Source: Saxidomus purpurata (taxonomy: Eukaryota > Mollusca > Bivalvia > Venerida > Veneridae). From it: a stretch of DNA of 64,000 nt. This document shows positions 49,450 to 59,563 of this stretch, one piece after another (position 1 is the first letter of the stretch; each line of letters begins with the position of its first letter). The notes under the pieces are model-generated. The model searched no databases. It was given only the letters and a program-made list of their open reading frames with translations, and was not told the DNA's origin. Where the stretch lies: contig JAFMSR010000019.1 in assembly GCA_022818135.1 (NCBI GenBank), positions 33,330,362-33,394,361 of the forward strand, read 5' to 3'. The position numbers and the translations under genes were made by a program.

Positions 49450-49840
49450 CTTTCGCTAAACGAAATGTCTAAACTGTCAATATCTAAAAGAACATCTCTA
49501 TACAAAGACTGATAAATCACGACTTGCTAGAAATAAATATCGGCAAAGCCAGTGTGGCGATAATATAAATGTTTCAGCGTCAAGAAGACCACAGTATTTA
49601 ATAATATTTCGATAAATCACGCCGCAATATGATTGTCAGCTTCACCATCGAGTCGTGGCAATGGTTAATTAAAATAACCCTACTTCTTTCCAATGGAATG
49701 TTAGAATTTTGAGATTGAGAAAGCAGGGACAAAAACTTGTAAACATTTAAGGGAAAGTCAGTTGTTCTATTAGCAAACAAACCTTGAGAGTTTTGTTCTT
49801 TTTGTATCTAAAGTCTGTATAATGCAGATTTCTCTCGGCA
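49450..49840 (+). repeat. Array module Y, copy 4
   Basis: AATATCGGCAAAGCCAGTGT, CAGCGTCAAGAAGACCACAG and GGTTAATTAAAATAACCC. The closest relative is Y1, so these two are the youngest pair. Confidence 0.7.
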
Positions 49841-49919
49841 CATTTCTTTTAAAGTCTTTGACATTGACGCTATATAGTAAGGACAAACAGCAATGCTAGA
49901 CTTATAGATGATGCTACAC

Positions 49920-50118
49920 TTTAAAGCTGCTCGCTCTCACTTACCGTTGCATTTTTTTTCTTTAAATTGACATACTTATTCATAAATATGAAACTAAGGC
50001 TAGAATCAAAATATAAGCAAAAATGTAGGTAGGTATTTGCAGAAATCGATTGAAAATGTCGGTTTCACGGCACTGCTACACTATATGTTTATATTGAATT
50101 TCAAAAGCGTTGAAATTG
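49920..50118 (-). mobile_element. M1 left half
   Basis: TTTAAAGCTGCTCGCTCTCA to the core AATTTCAAAAGCGTTG, then truncated. Confidence 0.65.
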
Positions 50119-50240
50119 TAGACAAAACTAAAACAATGTTACCTTCGACTTATACGTGAGAGCTTGATTATTTTATGCAAACATAAGATTTGAACATCTG
50201 TGTCAGTCAGACATCTATGCAAATCTGATATAACATGAAA

Positions 50241-50417
50241 TGTCCTTTAATTGTTCGTTTTGTCCTCGTATGTTTGCTTTGTATGCTAGTGTGTGTTGGT
50301 AGTGTGTGTGTGTGTGTGTGTGTGGTGTGCACTTCTGGGTGATGTGGGGCTCGTTTTGGGGAGGCTGCGTTTTTGGTACGTGGCATTCCCTGTTTGATAT
50401 TTATTTTTGTTTTTATA
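50241..50417 (+). mobile_element. R1 retroelement, only plus-strand copy
   Basis: Reads CTTTAATTGTTCGTTTTGTC, a (GT)n tract (50301-50324), GGGGCTCGTTTTGGGGAGGC, and ends GATATTTATTTTTGTTTTTA. It shows the 3' end directly in sense orientation. Confidence 0.7.
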
Positions 50418-50928
50418 TCCATTCTAAAGCAAACCTTAAAGATCCAATGCGCATGGACTTGCCGTGAAAAAGAAGTCAAAATGTGTCAGCGATTTTTGTA
50501 TGTTCATTAAAGTTTTTGAACATATTTCTTGACAAATAAAAGTGATGTTAATTGACACGATCGGATGTTCTATCCTAATCGCCATTGCAATGCAATTATC
50601 ATAGTTGTTTGATTAGCGGTTTTAATTTATTTTTGCTTGTTACATTTTCTTCTTTGCCCAGTTTATCAATGTATTGCATTAGCAAGCCCTTGCAGAATTC
50701 GCATTGCACGTTCCGTTCCAAGATATCTCAAATATTGGCGAATACTAAATAAACACAAACGCATCTGATGAACAATGTTGATGCTTAATCCGATCTTATG
50801 GTTCTTTTTTGTTGTTGTTGTTAAATAAGTGAGACAAGCTGGTAAATTCGGACATGTAATGAATTGATTTCGTATTGAATTAAATTCCGATTTTAGGGAA
50901 TTAGGCTTGATTCATTGCATGCCATTTG

Positions 50929-50965
50929 TTTAAAGCTGCTCGCTCTCATTTGTTAAAAATATATA
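50929..50965 (+). mobile_element. M1 terminal scrap
   Basis: Only the terminal repeat TTTAAAGCTGCTCGCTCTCA is left, about 85 bp before another M1 copy. Confidence 0.5.
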
Positions 50966-51016
50966 TAAAAAAATAATAGTTTCCTCAGTTTTCCTTCAGT
51001 CTCTTTATCTTTTCTC

Positions 51017-51800
51017 TTTAAAGCTGTTGGCTCTCAGATTTTGGTAAAAAAAAATAAAGTTCTTCAAACTGTATGAAAATAACGTTTTTAAGAATATAAT
51101 TATAGTCATATAACAAGTAATATCTTTAAAAAAAAAGATGGTCGACGTAGGTGACGTAATAAACACATTTTGTGTTTCAGAAGGCTCCCGGGCAGAACGC
51201 TTTATTCCGGTACCGAAACGCTAGCCAATAATCAATGACGCTAGATGTCCGGCCCCGGACAACACCTCGTTGAATACAAAAGTTGATCTTCGTACTGTCC
51301 AGAAACCTTGACATAACGTGTTCTGTTTTTTTCTTTTTTTGCAACATTATTTATTATAAATAACTATAATATAAAAAAATATACACACTTTGTGTTTCAG
51401 AAGGCTCCCGGGCAGTACACTGCTTATTCCGGTACCGAAACGCTAGCCAATAATTTGCAGATTCTGATTGGTCACATTATAACGAAGTTGGTTAGCAACG
51501 CGTCCATACCAACGGAAGTTCAAATCAAAATATACGACTACGTCGAAAAAGTCTCCTGTATAAATCCCCTACACGTATATCTGTAGATTTCAAATGATAC
51601 GCTACCAAAAGATAAAGCGTTGCAGATATAAACATGTAGGGATGCCGTAAAACCAGCATTTTAAATCGAATTTTGCAAATTCCTACTTAGATTTTTGCTT
51701 CTATTGTTGATTTTAGCCTTTAGTTTTATTTATGTTTTAGGATGTCATGTGTCTAAAAATTATTTTTTTTAAACGGCAACTGAGAGCGAGCAGCTTTAAC
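51017..51800 (+). mobile_element. M1 element split by a tandemly duplicated insert
   Basis: Left end TTTAAAGCTGTTGGCTCTCAG, right end CTGAGAGCGAGCAGCTTTAA. The interior is broken between about 51120 and 51560 by unrelated sequence described separately. Confidence 0.7.
51160..51530. repeat. Duplicated GC-richer insert inside M1
   Basis: TTTGTGTTTCAGAAGGCTCC, CCGGTACCGAAACGCTAGCC and AATAAT occur in order at about 51170-51230 and again at about 51388-51452, giving a unit of roughly 220 bp. The copies contain CCAAT and ATTGG motifs. The origin is unknown. Confidence 0.6.
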
Positions 51801-52004
51801 AGTATTATGAATTTTATTCCTGACCACGAAGAAATGTTCCAACAATTTGTAATAGCAAGGTTTGCACTTGAGCTTTTGAAGATAGATTGTAAAGAGTATA
51901 AGGAGTATTTTATTATACATACGTCACATTTAATCGTATAGATCCGGTTATTGTCTGTAAATTTGTTGAACACGTTTGATGAAAGTAGCTTACATATAAT
52001 GTGG

Positions 52005-52265
52005 AAAAAAAACAAAAATAATATCAAACAGGGAATGCCACGTACCAAAAACGCAGCCTCCCCAAAACGAGCCCCACAGCACCCAGAAGTGCACACCACC
52101 AACACACACACACACACACAACACACACACACATACAATCATGTACACACACAAACATACACTACCAACACACACAAGCATACAAAGCAAACACACGAGG
52201 ACAAAACGAACAATTAACGGAACACAGTGGGGCACCGCCTTGGAACGGTCAGTGGCAAAAATGCC
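52005..52265 (-). mobile_element. R1 retroelement
   Basis: Common end at 52005, CA tract at 52105-52135, truncated in GGAACGGTCAGTGGCAAAAA. Close to the 39852 and 21182 copies. Confidence 0.7.
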
Positions 52266-52569
52266 TGAAATGTAGACTCATGTTATACAACTTACTCTCA
52301 AACGACATTTGAAATGAGTGTAGCGTTTTGTCTGATAAAAGTTCAATACAATTAAAAGTTCAAAGTTGCACAGTGAATTTCGAGGTAGACACTACATTGT
52401 AAGCACTTATTTGTATTCGCGTAAAGATGAATGCATTCTATTTCTATCTGGTTACTTAGCATTTAGTGTATGGTTATCTAAGAATTATATCAACAGTGTA
52501 GAGAGCAAAGTCAATCTTAACAATATAATTTGTAATTTAGTGAACAGATTACATATACATTGTAACATT

Positions 52570-52890
52570 GTACAGTACATAACTTTTTCACTGTTATATC
52601 AGTCGTCGATAAATAAGGCTGCATCAACCCATTGATATCTTGACTGCACGTGTTTCTGTTAATACGTGATCTGATAACTTTCAGTCTGTGACATTTTATC
52701 CACATCAAATCAGTATGGTAACCCTTAACTCCGAAAAAATGTAAATTTGTCATAAAATGTGCCAACACGTGATTAAATCCTAGCTTCGGGAAAGCTCTTT
52801 ATTTGCATGGCTGATTATACATTACCAGCATGACCTTCAGGTCTGCCCGTGCTTTTATATAAACGGTTAGATGTAACAGATAAGTGAAAT
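52570..52890 (+). repeat. Array module X, copy D
   Basis: AAGGCTGCATCAACCCATTG, TTTCAGTCTGTGACATTTTA and TAAATCCTAGCTTCGGGAAA align with A and C. Carries ATTTGCAT (52801), TTATA (52815) and GACCTTCAGGTC (52832-52843), with the hairpin AGCTT-CGGGA-AAGCT (52782-52796) just before. Confidence 0.7.
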
Positions 52891-53054
52891 AGATTTAGAC
52901 AGCTTGACTTTAATTATACATTACACAATTTTGAAAACAACTAGACAATATGATCTTGTGGTAAAATTGATCCTTTGCAAGAACTTATTTTGTTTGACAC
53001 TGTTTCTAGTGATTATTTTTTCCCATAATGATATATTACAACCAAACTGTAACA

Positions 53055-53165
53055 GTAAATACTATAATCAACACTACAATTGAAAATCAGCGTAAATTTT
53101 AGTGAGTTTGGTTTAACGGCACTGCTTGCCTACATGGTTATATTATATTATTTTGTAAATTTGAT
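53055..53165 (-). mobile_element. M1-related core fragment
   Basis: GTGAGTTTGGTTTAACGGCA followed by CTGCTTGCCTACATGG matches the M1 subfamily core. The ends are lost. Confidence 0.4.
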
Positions 53166-53399
53166 CCATGGTAATTGTTTATTAGATTGTTTGATCTTTA
53201 GTTTTCAGTTTTGCTTCGAATTATTCCTTTCGTTGTAAGCCTTGTTAGTCGTGTGTATAAAATGCACGATATTCACGATTTGCAGCTGATCTAAATTCAA
53301 CGGTTTATTAGTTATGTAATTGTATACATTTATTTTTTTGTTAGTTTTGACTCGCTCATATTCACTTCTCATCGATTGTGTCAAAGATGTTTTAGCCAT

Positions 53400-53630
53400 T
53401 GAAAGAAAAATGTAAGTTTGTAATAGACACGTTAGAAAATTTACAATATGACGATGCAGCGTATAGGGAATGCGAACAAACATTCCGCTCAATAAGACAA
53501 AATAATAACAATTTGCTGCTACTTTATTTGGCTTTATTTCCAATAATTGTTGAATCCTGGAACTGCTGCGACGTTAATAAAGCGAGTAATCAATCTTATG
53601 TGAAAGCTTTGTTTTATTGTTAAAGAACGC
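53400..53630 (+). repeat. Array module Z, copy 2, with a 74-aa frame
   Basis: AATAATTGTTGAATCCTGGA, CTGCTGCGACGTTAATAAAG and GTAATCAATCTTATGTGAAA match Z copy 1. The frame 53399-53623 here is shifted or stopped in copy 1, so it is either a decayed exon pair or non-coding. Confidence 0.55.
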
Positions 53631-54184
53631 AGGGATGTAAGACCTGATCAATGTAATAAAACCAAATTAATATGGAAGGAACAAGTAAAAATTGTAAACA
53701 ACTTAATAATGTTGTACATAAAACTCAAGAAAAAATGTCGAAAAGCACGAATTTTTGTCCATTATTTGGATTGATTGCATTTAAGCAATATCTAAATTGA
53801 AATAATAGTCAAACAAATGTAACGATTTCAAAGTATAGTGGATTATACAAACTTTTACACTACGTTCTGTACAACATATATAAAACATGAAACAATTGTC
53901 TTGTATCGCAGTTAGTCATCTTTGCATGGATTCAAATTGTCTAGCCTTGATTGTAAATTCCCTTGCTACAACTGTCTGTTTATATGTTTCACCCCGATGT
54001 AAAATCATAACTTTAGAAAAGGGGTCTTGTTTGAATACATGTATAACTCTAAAATCATCGTATGAAACATTACAGCGTATTAAGAAGGTTCTTTGGCAGA
54101 TTATAGAAGTGAAAACACAAGTGGAACACTAGTAAAATACTTTTCAGCGTTTTATTTCCCCCGATATAAACACTTCCTAATATA

Positions 54185-54520
54185 AACATAACTCTCGACC
54201 CGTCAAACACGTCGCCTGAATTGTCAATGTCTTAAAGAACAGCTCTGTACCAAGATGGATAAATCACGACTTTTTGCAAATAGATATCGGCGAAGGGAGA
54301 ACAGCGATCGTGTAATTATTTTCGCTAAGATGGCTACAACCTTTTTCTTTAATACTTTGATCAATCTAGGGTTACTGTAATTGCTAGCGCCGTCATCTAG
54401 CTGTAACAACAGTTAATTAGAGTAACCAGACATCCGTCTAATTCCTTGTTAGACTTTTGAACTTGAGAAGAATCTGATTAATCCCTGTCTCAATCTAAAG
54501 AAAAGCGCTTTCGTTTCCGA
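54185..54520 (+). repeat. Array module Y, copy 5
   Basis: GTCAAACACGTCGCCTGAAT, CAGCTCTGTACCAAGATGG, TAAATCACGACTTTTTGC and CAGTTAATTAGAGTAACC. It follows Z copy 2 by about 550 bp. Confidence 0.65.
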
Positions 54521-54905
54521 ATTGTAATGCCATGTGAGATGCTAACACTTTGAGTAAATATCCTACTTAAGTTTTAAACTGGTTAAAATGTATCACGTAA
54601 TGCAAGAAAAATAATTTTATGTATTAGATAAAAGTTATAGCAGTTCATTAAAACAACATAATTATTTTAAGGATTAATTTTTAGTACCATTTGCATGCAC
54701 TTACGGTAAACGCGGTATGTACTTTGTAAGGTCCGGACTGAGTATTTCGGCAAGAAAAGAAGCCCACAAAATAATTGATAAAAAACAATGTCGTGAAATT
54801 ATAAATCGTGTTGGCAAAAGTCGGAACAAGACGAAATATAGTAAACAACAAGAACATACTTCAAATAACACATTAATGAGATGCATTTTACAACACATTC
54901 CTTAA

Positions 54906-55648
54906 TTATACCCCGGAAACGAAGTTTGGGGGGTATATAGGAGTCACCCGGTGGTCGGTCGGTCGGTCAGGTGGTCTGTTGCATTTTCCTTGTCCGGAGC
55001 ATAACTTGATAACCACTAGTTGGAATCCAATACAACTTCATACAATGGTCAAGCACATTGAGAGGAAGAACAGTGCACAAGAACCATAACTCCATCTTGA
55101 CTCATTACAGAATTATTGCACTTTGTTACTTTTCCTTGTCTGGAGCATAACTTGAAAACTACTGGTTGGAATTCAATACAACTTCATACAATGGTCTAGC
55201 ACAATTAGAGGAAGTGCAGTGTACAAGAACCATAACTCTATTTTGACTCATTACAGAGTTATCGCCTTTTTACTTTTCCTTGTGCGGAGCATAACTTGAA
55301 AACTACTGGTTGGAATTCAATACAACTTCATACAATGGTCTAACACAATGAGAGGAAGTGCAGTGTACAATAACCATAACTCTATCTTGACTCATTACAG
55401 AGTTATTGCCCTTTGTTACTTTTCCTTGTCCGGAGCATAATTAAAAAAACTACTAGGTGGAATTCAATACAACTTCATACAATGGTCTAACACAATGAGA
55501 GGAAGTGCAGTGTACAAGAACCATAACTCTATCTTGACTCACTACAGAGTTATTGCCAAGAACAATATCTCTTTTTTAGTTTTTTTACAAGGTTTTTTGT
55601 CACTACGAACTTCCTCACTTTATAAAGCAGTCTTTCGGGGGTATTAAT
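54906..55648. mobile_element. P3: TIR element with four 146-bp units
   Basis: Left end TTATACCCCGGAAACGAAG, right end CTTTCGGGGGTATTAA, which are inverted. A (GGTC)n tract lies at 54950-54970. Units beginning CTTGTCCGGAGCATAACTTG lie near 54988, 55134, 55277 and 55423. The unit is related to that of P2. Confidence 0.75.
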
Positions 55649-57559
55649 TACATTTAGTGATTAGTCTAGTTATCGTTTGTTTTCCGTTTATATCCTTTTA
55701 GAGCGGTTATAATTGTTTTGTATACTAGTATTATTGAATGTCAACTACATATATGGAAAAAAAGGAAGGAAAAATCCATAATCCCTACAAATATTGACAG
55801 TGCTTTAACCTTAAAGCATTTGTCACCGTCGCCCGTTGAAGCGTAAACTTAAGACAAAGAGAAAAAACATTTGAAATTATTTGGGAATCTGATGCTTTAC
55901 GTTTCTGTGGATCTTAGATAAAACAATGTTCCCATATCAAATCCGAAGTAGTGACACCAAAGAAAGTTTTAAGGAATAAAAATATTCAATACTTTGTACA
56001 ATCTTTGCAGAAAATAGCTAAACATAGCTTCAAGACGGTCCAAAAAGAATACATTTTTCTTTAAATAAACACATCCAGAACTTACGGCATTAGAATAGAA
56101 TGGAAATTAAATTTGACTCTCCTTACAAACACAATCTTTGTGATTATTCGTTACAAAGTAAACCATGTTAATTGAATCAGATTTATTAAGATTCATTTTG
56201 GCATGGAGTACATGCATGGCTGAAACAAACATGAATGCAATAAAACAATATCACAACATGAGCACACCAAACACCAAGGATAACACAAAAAGAGTAAACT
56301 CTTATTTCCATTGAGAAATAATAATAAAGGACACGACAATATTCAGAAATGTCCAAGGCTCAAAATGTTTGTGACTGCGTAAACGCTTTTATTACCTGTG
56401 GTGTTTTATATCTGTGCCTTGTCTGATGTTTATGTTTATGCAAAAATTGTTGCAGTTGATCTGCAAAATAGTAGTTGATAGTAAAATTGCAAAAGAGTTG
56501 TGTGCGTTGTCGATTGTCGTCTCGAAGAACATACTGATTCATGTGATGTGTGAAACATGTTGTGTGTGTGGTATGTGACTTCGGCAGACAAAGCTGTTTT
56601 AAGTGTTAACCATCGTGTAATGCATAAACAGTTCTGTACGTATTTCTTCGTTAATCTTCGGATTTATCCGTCAGTCTACCATAAGCGGAATCCTGATACC
56701 AGTATCATATTCGTTGCATATAAAATGTATTCCAACAATTTTCTTTACTGTTAATTTACTCATACTTAAATCAATTCATTGCGTACTCAACCCTTATATA
56801 ACTCGAAATGCTTGTTGCAATATGCCAAATAAAACAATCAATTCTCATGGAAAACGCCGTTGTCTGATCCAAAATTAACGTTATCTACCGTCCAATATCT
56901 GAGTGAATAAGGTTTGATTCATGTGAAGCATACGAAAGAGATGATTTCATATGTGTATGCAACAAAGACATGACTATTTCTTTTACTAATCGAGTGTTGC
57001 AGATTTCAATTGGCAAGGAATCATCTTTCGCTGAGTACACTCAAGAATTTTAAAAGATACTACAATATAGTACAATATAATTACATGTATGTCCTATTAT
57101 ACAATGTATCTAATACAAAAATATCAAAAGTATTTTCGTCGTAGGAAGAAGCGTAGTTTTTGAGTACGCAAAAGATTGAAACATGTTGCAACCAAAGTCT
57201 TTCGGTTGTTTGTATCATTTATCCATAATGTTGGCCAATATCTTCACAGGAATAAAAGACCCCAAAGATTAATAAATCACTTCAGGGTCTGAATAAACAC
57301 CATGCCAGTGTGATTACTCTTTATTTAATTGCAAGGCCTTTCTGATTTGCCTCAACATTTAATGAACAGACAATCAATCAAACAAGACCAGAAAGAAATG
57401 TCAATTCTTGATGTCTTAATAATAAAACGTTTCAGTGCCACTGGCAGGAGCTCAAAGTAGACAAATGTGCTCGTAAATAATGTTTGGAGACAGAATGATA
57501 AAATATAAGTTCTAAAGAAAACAGATTAATATTTATATGTATGTAAATAACATTCGGTA
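55649..57559 (+). other. Intronic, no feature seen
   Basis: Between P3 and Q4; AT-rich, no repeats recognised from elsewhere in the window. Confidence 0.4.
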
Positions 57560-57935
57560 AATCTATTAGAACTGTTACTAGCCTCAATTTGAAACATCTT
57601 CTCAAGAACTAGTAGGCCTAGAAATTAGATACATTTGTATTGGCGTGTAAAATTCGTATCAGAACCCTAGGGTCAAAACTTGTCCCGCCCTTGAGGTCAC
57701 TGGTACACATAAACTTATAAAGTAAAAATTTCTTGAAAACCGCAAAGCCCAGAGCTAAGGTATTTGGTATGAAGCAATTTCTAATGGACTTCTATCAAGA
57801 TTGTTGAACAAACTAGGGTATATCTGGATGTTTGTGAGGTGTGTGGACTTTGTGACCTTGGTGTGAAGGGTGATGGTACATGTACTGAGGCTCTGGCGAG
57901 CGATATAGGACCGTCATGTCCTTTGTGTTAAAGAA
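57560..57935 (+). mobile_element. Q4: decayed Q element
   Basis: Two degraded units (AGTAGGCCTAGAAATTAGAT; CAAAGCCCAGAGCTAAGG) and a degraded right end GCGAGCGATATAGGACCGTC. Confidence 0.55.
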
Positions 57936-58100
57936 AAAAATAAAATAGTTAAATACATAGTACACAACTAAATGCAGTTATATCTTTTTAGATATATATA
58001 CTCTAGATTATAGACTTTTTTGTTGTTGCTACAAGTTTGCGTCACAAAATGATATATTTATTATTAGCCTTTCACAAAAAAATATTTTTTTGTCTTGTAG

Positions 58101-58214
58101 GCTAAAAGCAAAATCATTATGCTGAAAGTTTTAAAAGACAAGTCATGTGGTTCATTCCGTCCAATCAGTGAAGAGTCTTCGAAGCAACGTGGAAATTCAG
58201 CTCAACGTGGCGAT
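58101..58214 (+). CDS. Probable second coding exon of the same gene (38 codons)
   Basis: A T-rich tract with AG at 58099-58100 precedes an open 114-nt stretch ending at a consensus donor (gtaagt at 58215). Its length is a multiple of three and it is open in phase 0, matching the donor phase at 16877. The translated segment starts AKSKIIML and ends SAQRGD. It is basic, with Ser, Gln and Lys like the end of the first exon (which ends RTLLIEK), so composition carries on smoothly. The internal ATG at 58119 is not needed as a start. No domain is recognised. The frame stays open to 58385, but this is probably read-through into intron. Alternative: a chance pairing of splice-like sites. Confidence 0.5.
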
Positions 58215-59208
58215 GTAAGTACAACATTTCTAATATTTCAATTTCGTATCTTATATTTTCAAAGAAATACGAATAGAAAGCTCTTGTACTTTGAATATAA
58301 CCATAGTGTTTTACTGGTCGGAGATCATACATTTCTCCTGTCAATGGATGCTACCGGGACAAGGAAGAAAGATCTGCAGATATAATTATTATTAAGGCAC
58401 TAATACTAGTGACAGTTTCTCTCACGTTATAACATATGTGTCATCACGTGATGCGTACAAAATGAGATTCACTATTAGAAAAATTCGAGTTTCGCAATTG
58501 AAACTGAAACAGCAGTTTTTAACTTTCTTGGCTTCATCAATTTTCTTTAGTTCAAATGTTTAACTTTCGCTTCATTTAGGTAACTCCGGTATTTATTTTC
58601 ATATTAGCTGGCATTGTAACCTAAATTTATTAACGTGTTTGCTGGAAGCGAGGCCGAGGTAAGGTTTAAGGTAAAGTCAACTGTTAGTAAAAATTCGAAT
58701 GGTTGACATACGTAGTAAGTAAATAATGAGAATTTAATGCAAAACTGTCCAAAGATTTTGTTGTAGATTTATTTGCGCAAGTTCGAATTTACATTTCGTT
58801 ACGTAATAAGCTTAGTGAGCAATACCTCTCGGTCGATGACTTTAACCTCTTATTAATAAGTTGTCATTATATCACGTTTTGTATGCAAGTTTTCTTTTTC
58901 ATCCTGTTGATCTTTCATACAGCGAACTAAGCTATACTTTTTTGTTCGTGAATTCTTACTTTTATCCCACCGTCTTCTATCCTTAACATTACGAAAAATA
59001 AACGCCTTCTCGTACGGAAATACCGAAATGAGGCACTTTATAAACATTGATTGTCAATGCATTACATTTCGCAGTAAAATTAACATTTGTCTCGTGTCAG
59101 AATCTGACATTGCCGATAATGAAATTTAGGATGCCCTGAAAAATATACATTAGCAAAACGAATCATGGGTAAGCAGTACTGGTATAATCATTTTAAGCCA
59201 ATTTCCCT

Positions 59209-59563
59209 CTTAAAGCTGCTTGCTCTCACGTTTTGGTAAAAAAATAAAGTTCTTCAAACTATATGTAAATAACGTATTTAAGAACATATAGTCATATAAA
59301 AGGGCTCCAGTAAAAATTCCAGTCTCGTATTACTCTAAATTTCAAAAAATATTCTACCAAATTCAAAAGCGTTGCAAACGCTTTTGAAATTTTAATATAA
59401 ATATATAGAGTACAACCGACATTTTTATTCGATTTCTGCAAATTCCTACCTAGATTTTTGCTTAAATTATGATTCAAGCCTTAAGTTTTATGTTTATGAA
59501 TAAGTATATCAATTTTCTTTTAAATTATTTTTTTCAACGGTAACTGAGGGCGAGCAGCTTTAA
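59209..59563 (+). mobile_element. M1 element, complete
   Basis: TTAAAGCTGCTTGCTCTCACG to CTGAGGGCGAGCAGCTTTAA with an intact core palindrome. It lies outside the inferred 41-kb intron, downstream of exon 2. Confidence 0.75.

Larger units (their letters stand above)
16878..58100 (+). other. Inferred 41-kb intron joining the two phase-0 exons
   Basis: It begins gtaagt at 16878 and ends with a T-rich tract and tag at 58098-58100. Both flanking exon ends are phase 0, so the frame continues without a break. The length is inferred; a small exon hidden inside cannot be excluded. Nearly all recognisable repeats of the window lie inside it. Confidence 0.5.

Noticed and set aside
52366..52635. 89-aa plus-strand ORF
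   Set aside because: Runs into X copy D, whose other copies do not keep the frame; no domain resemblance.
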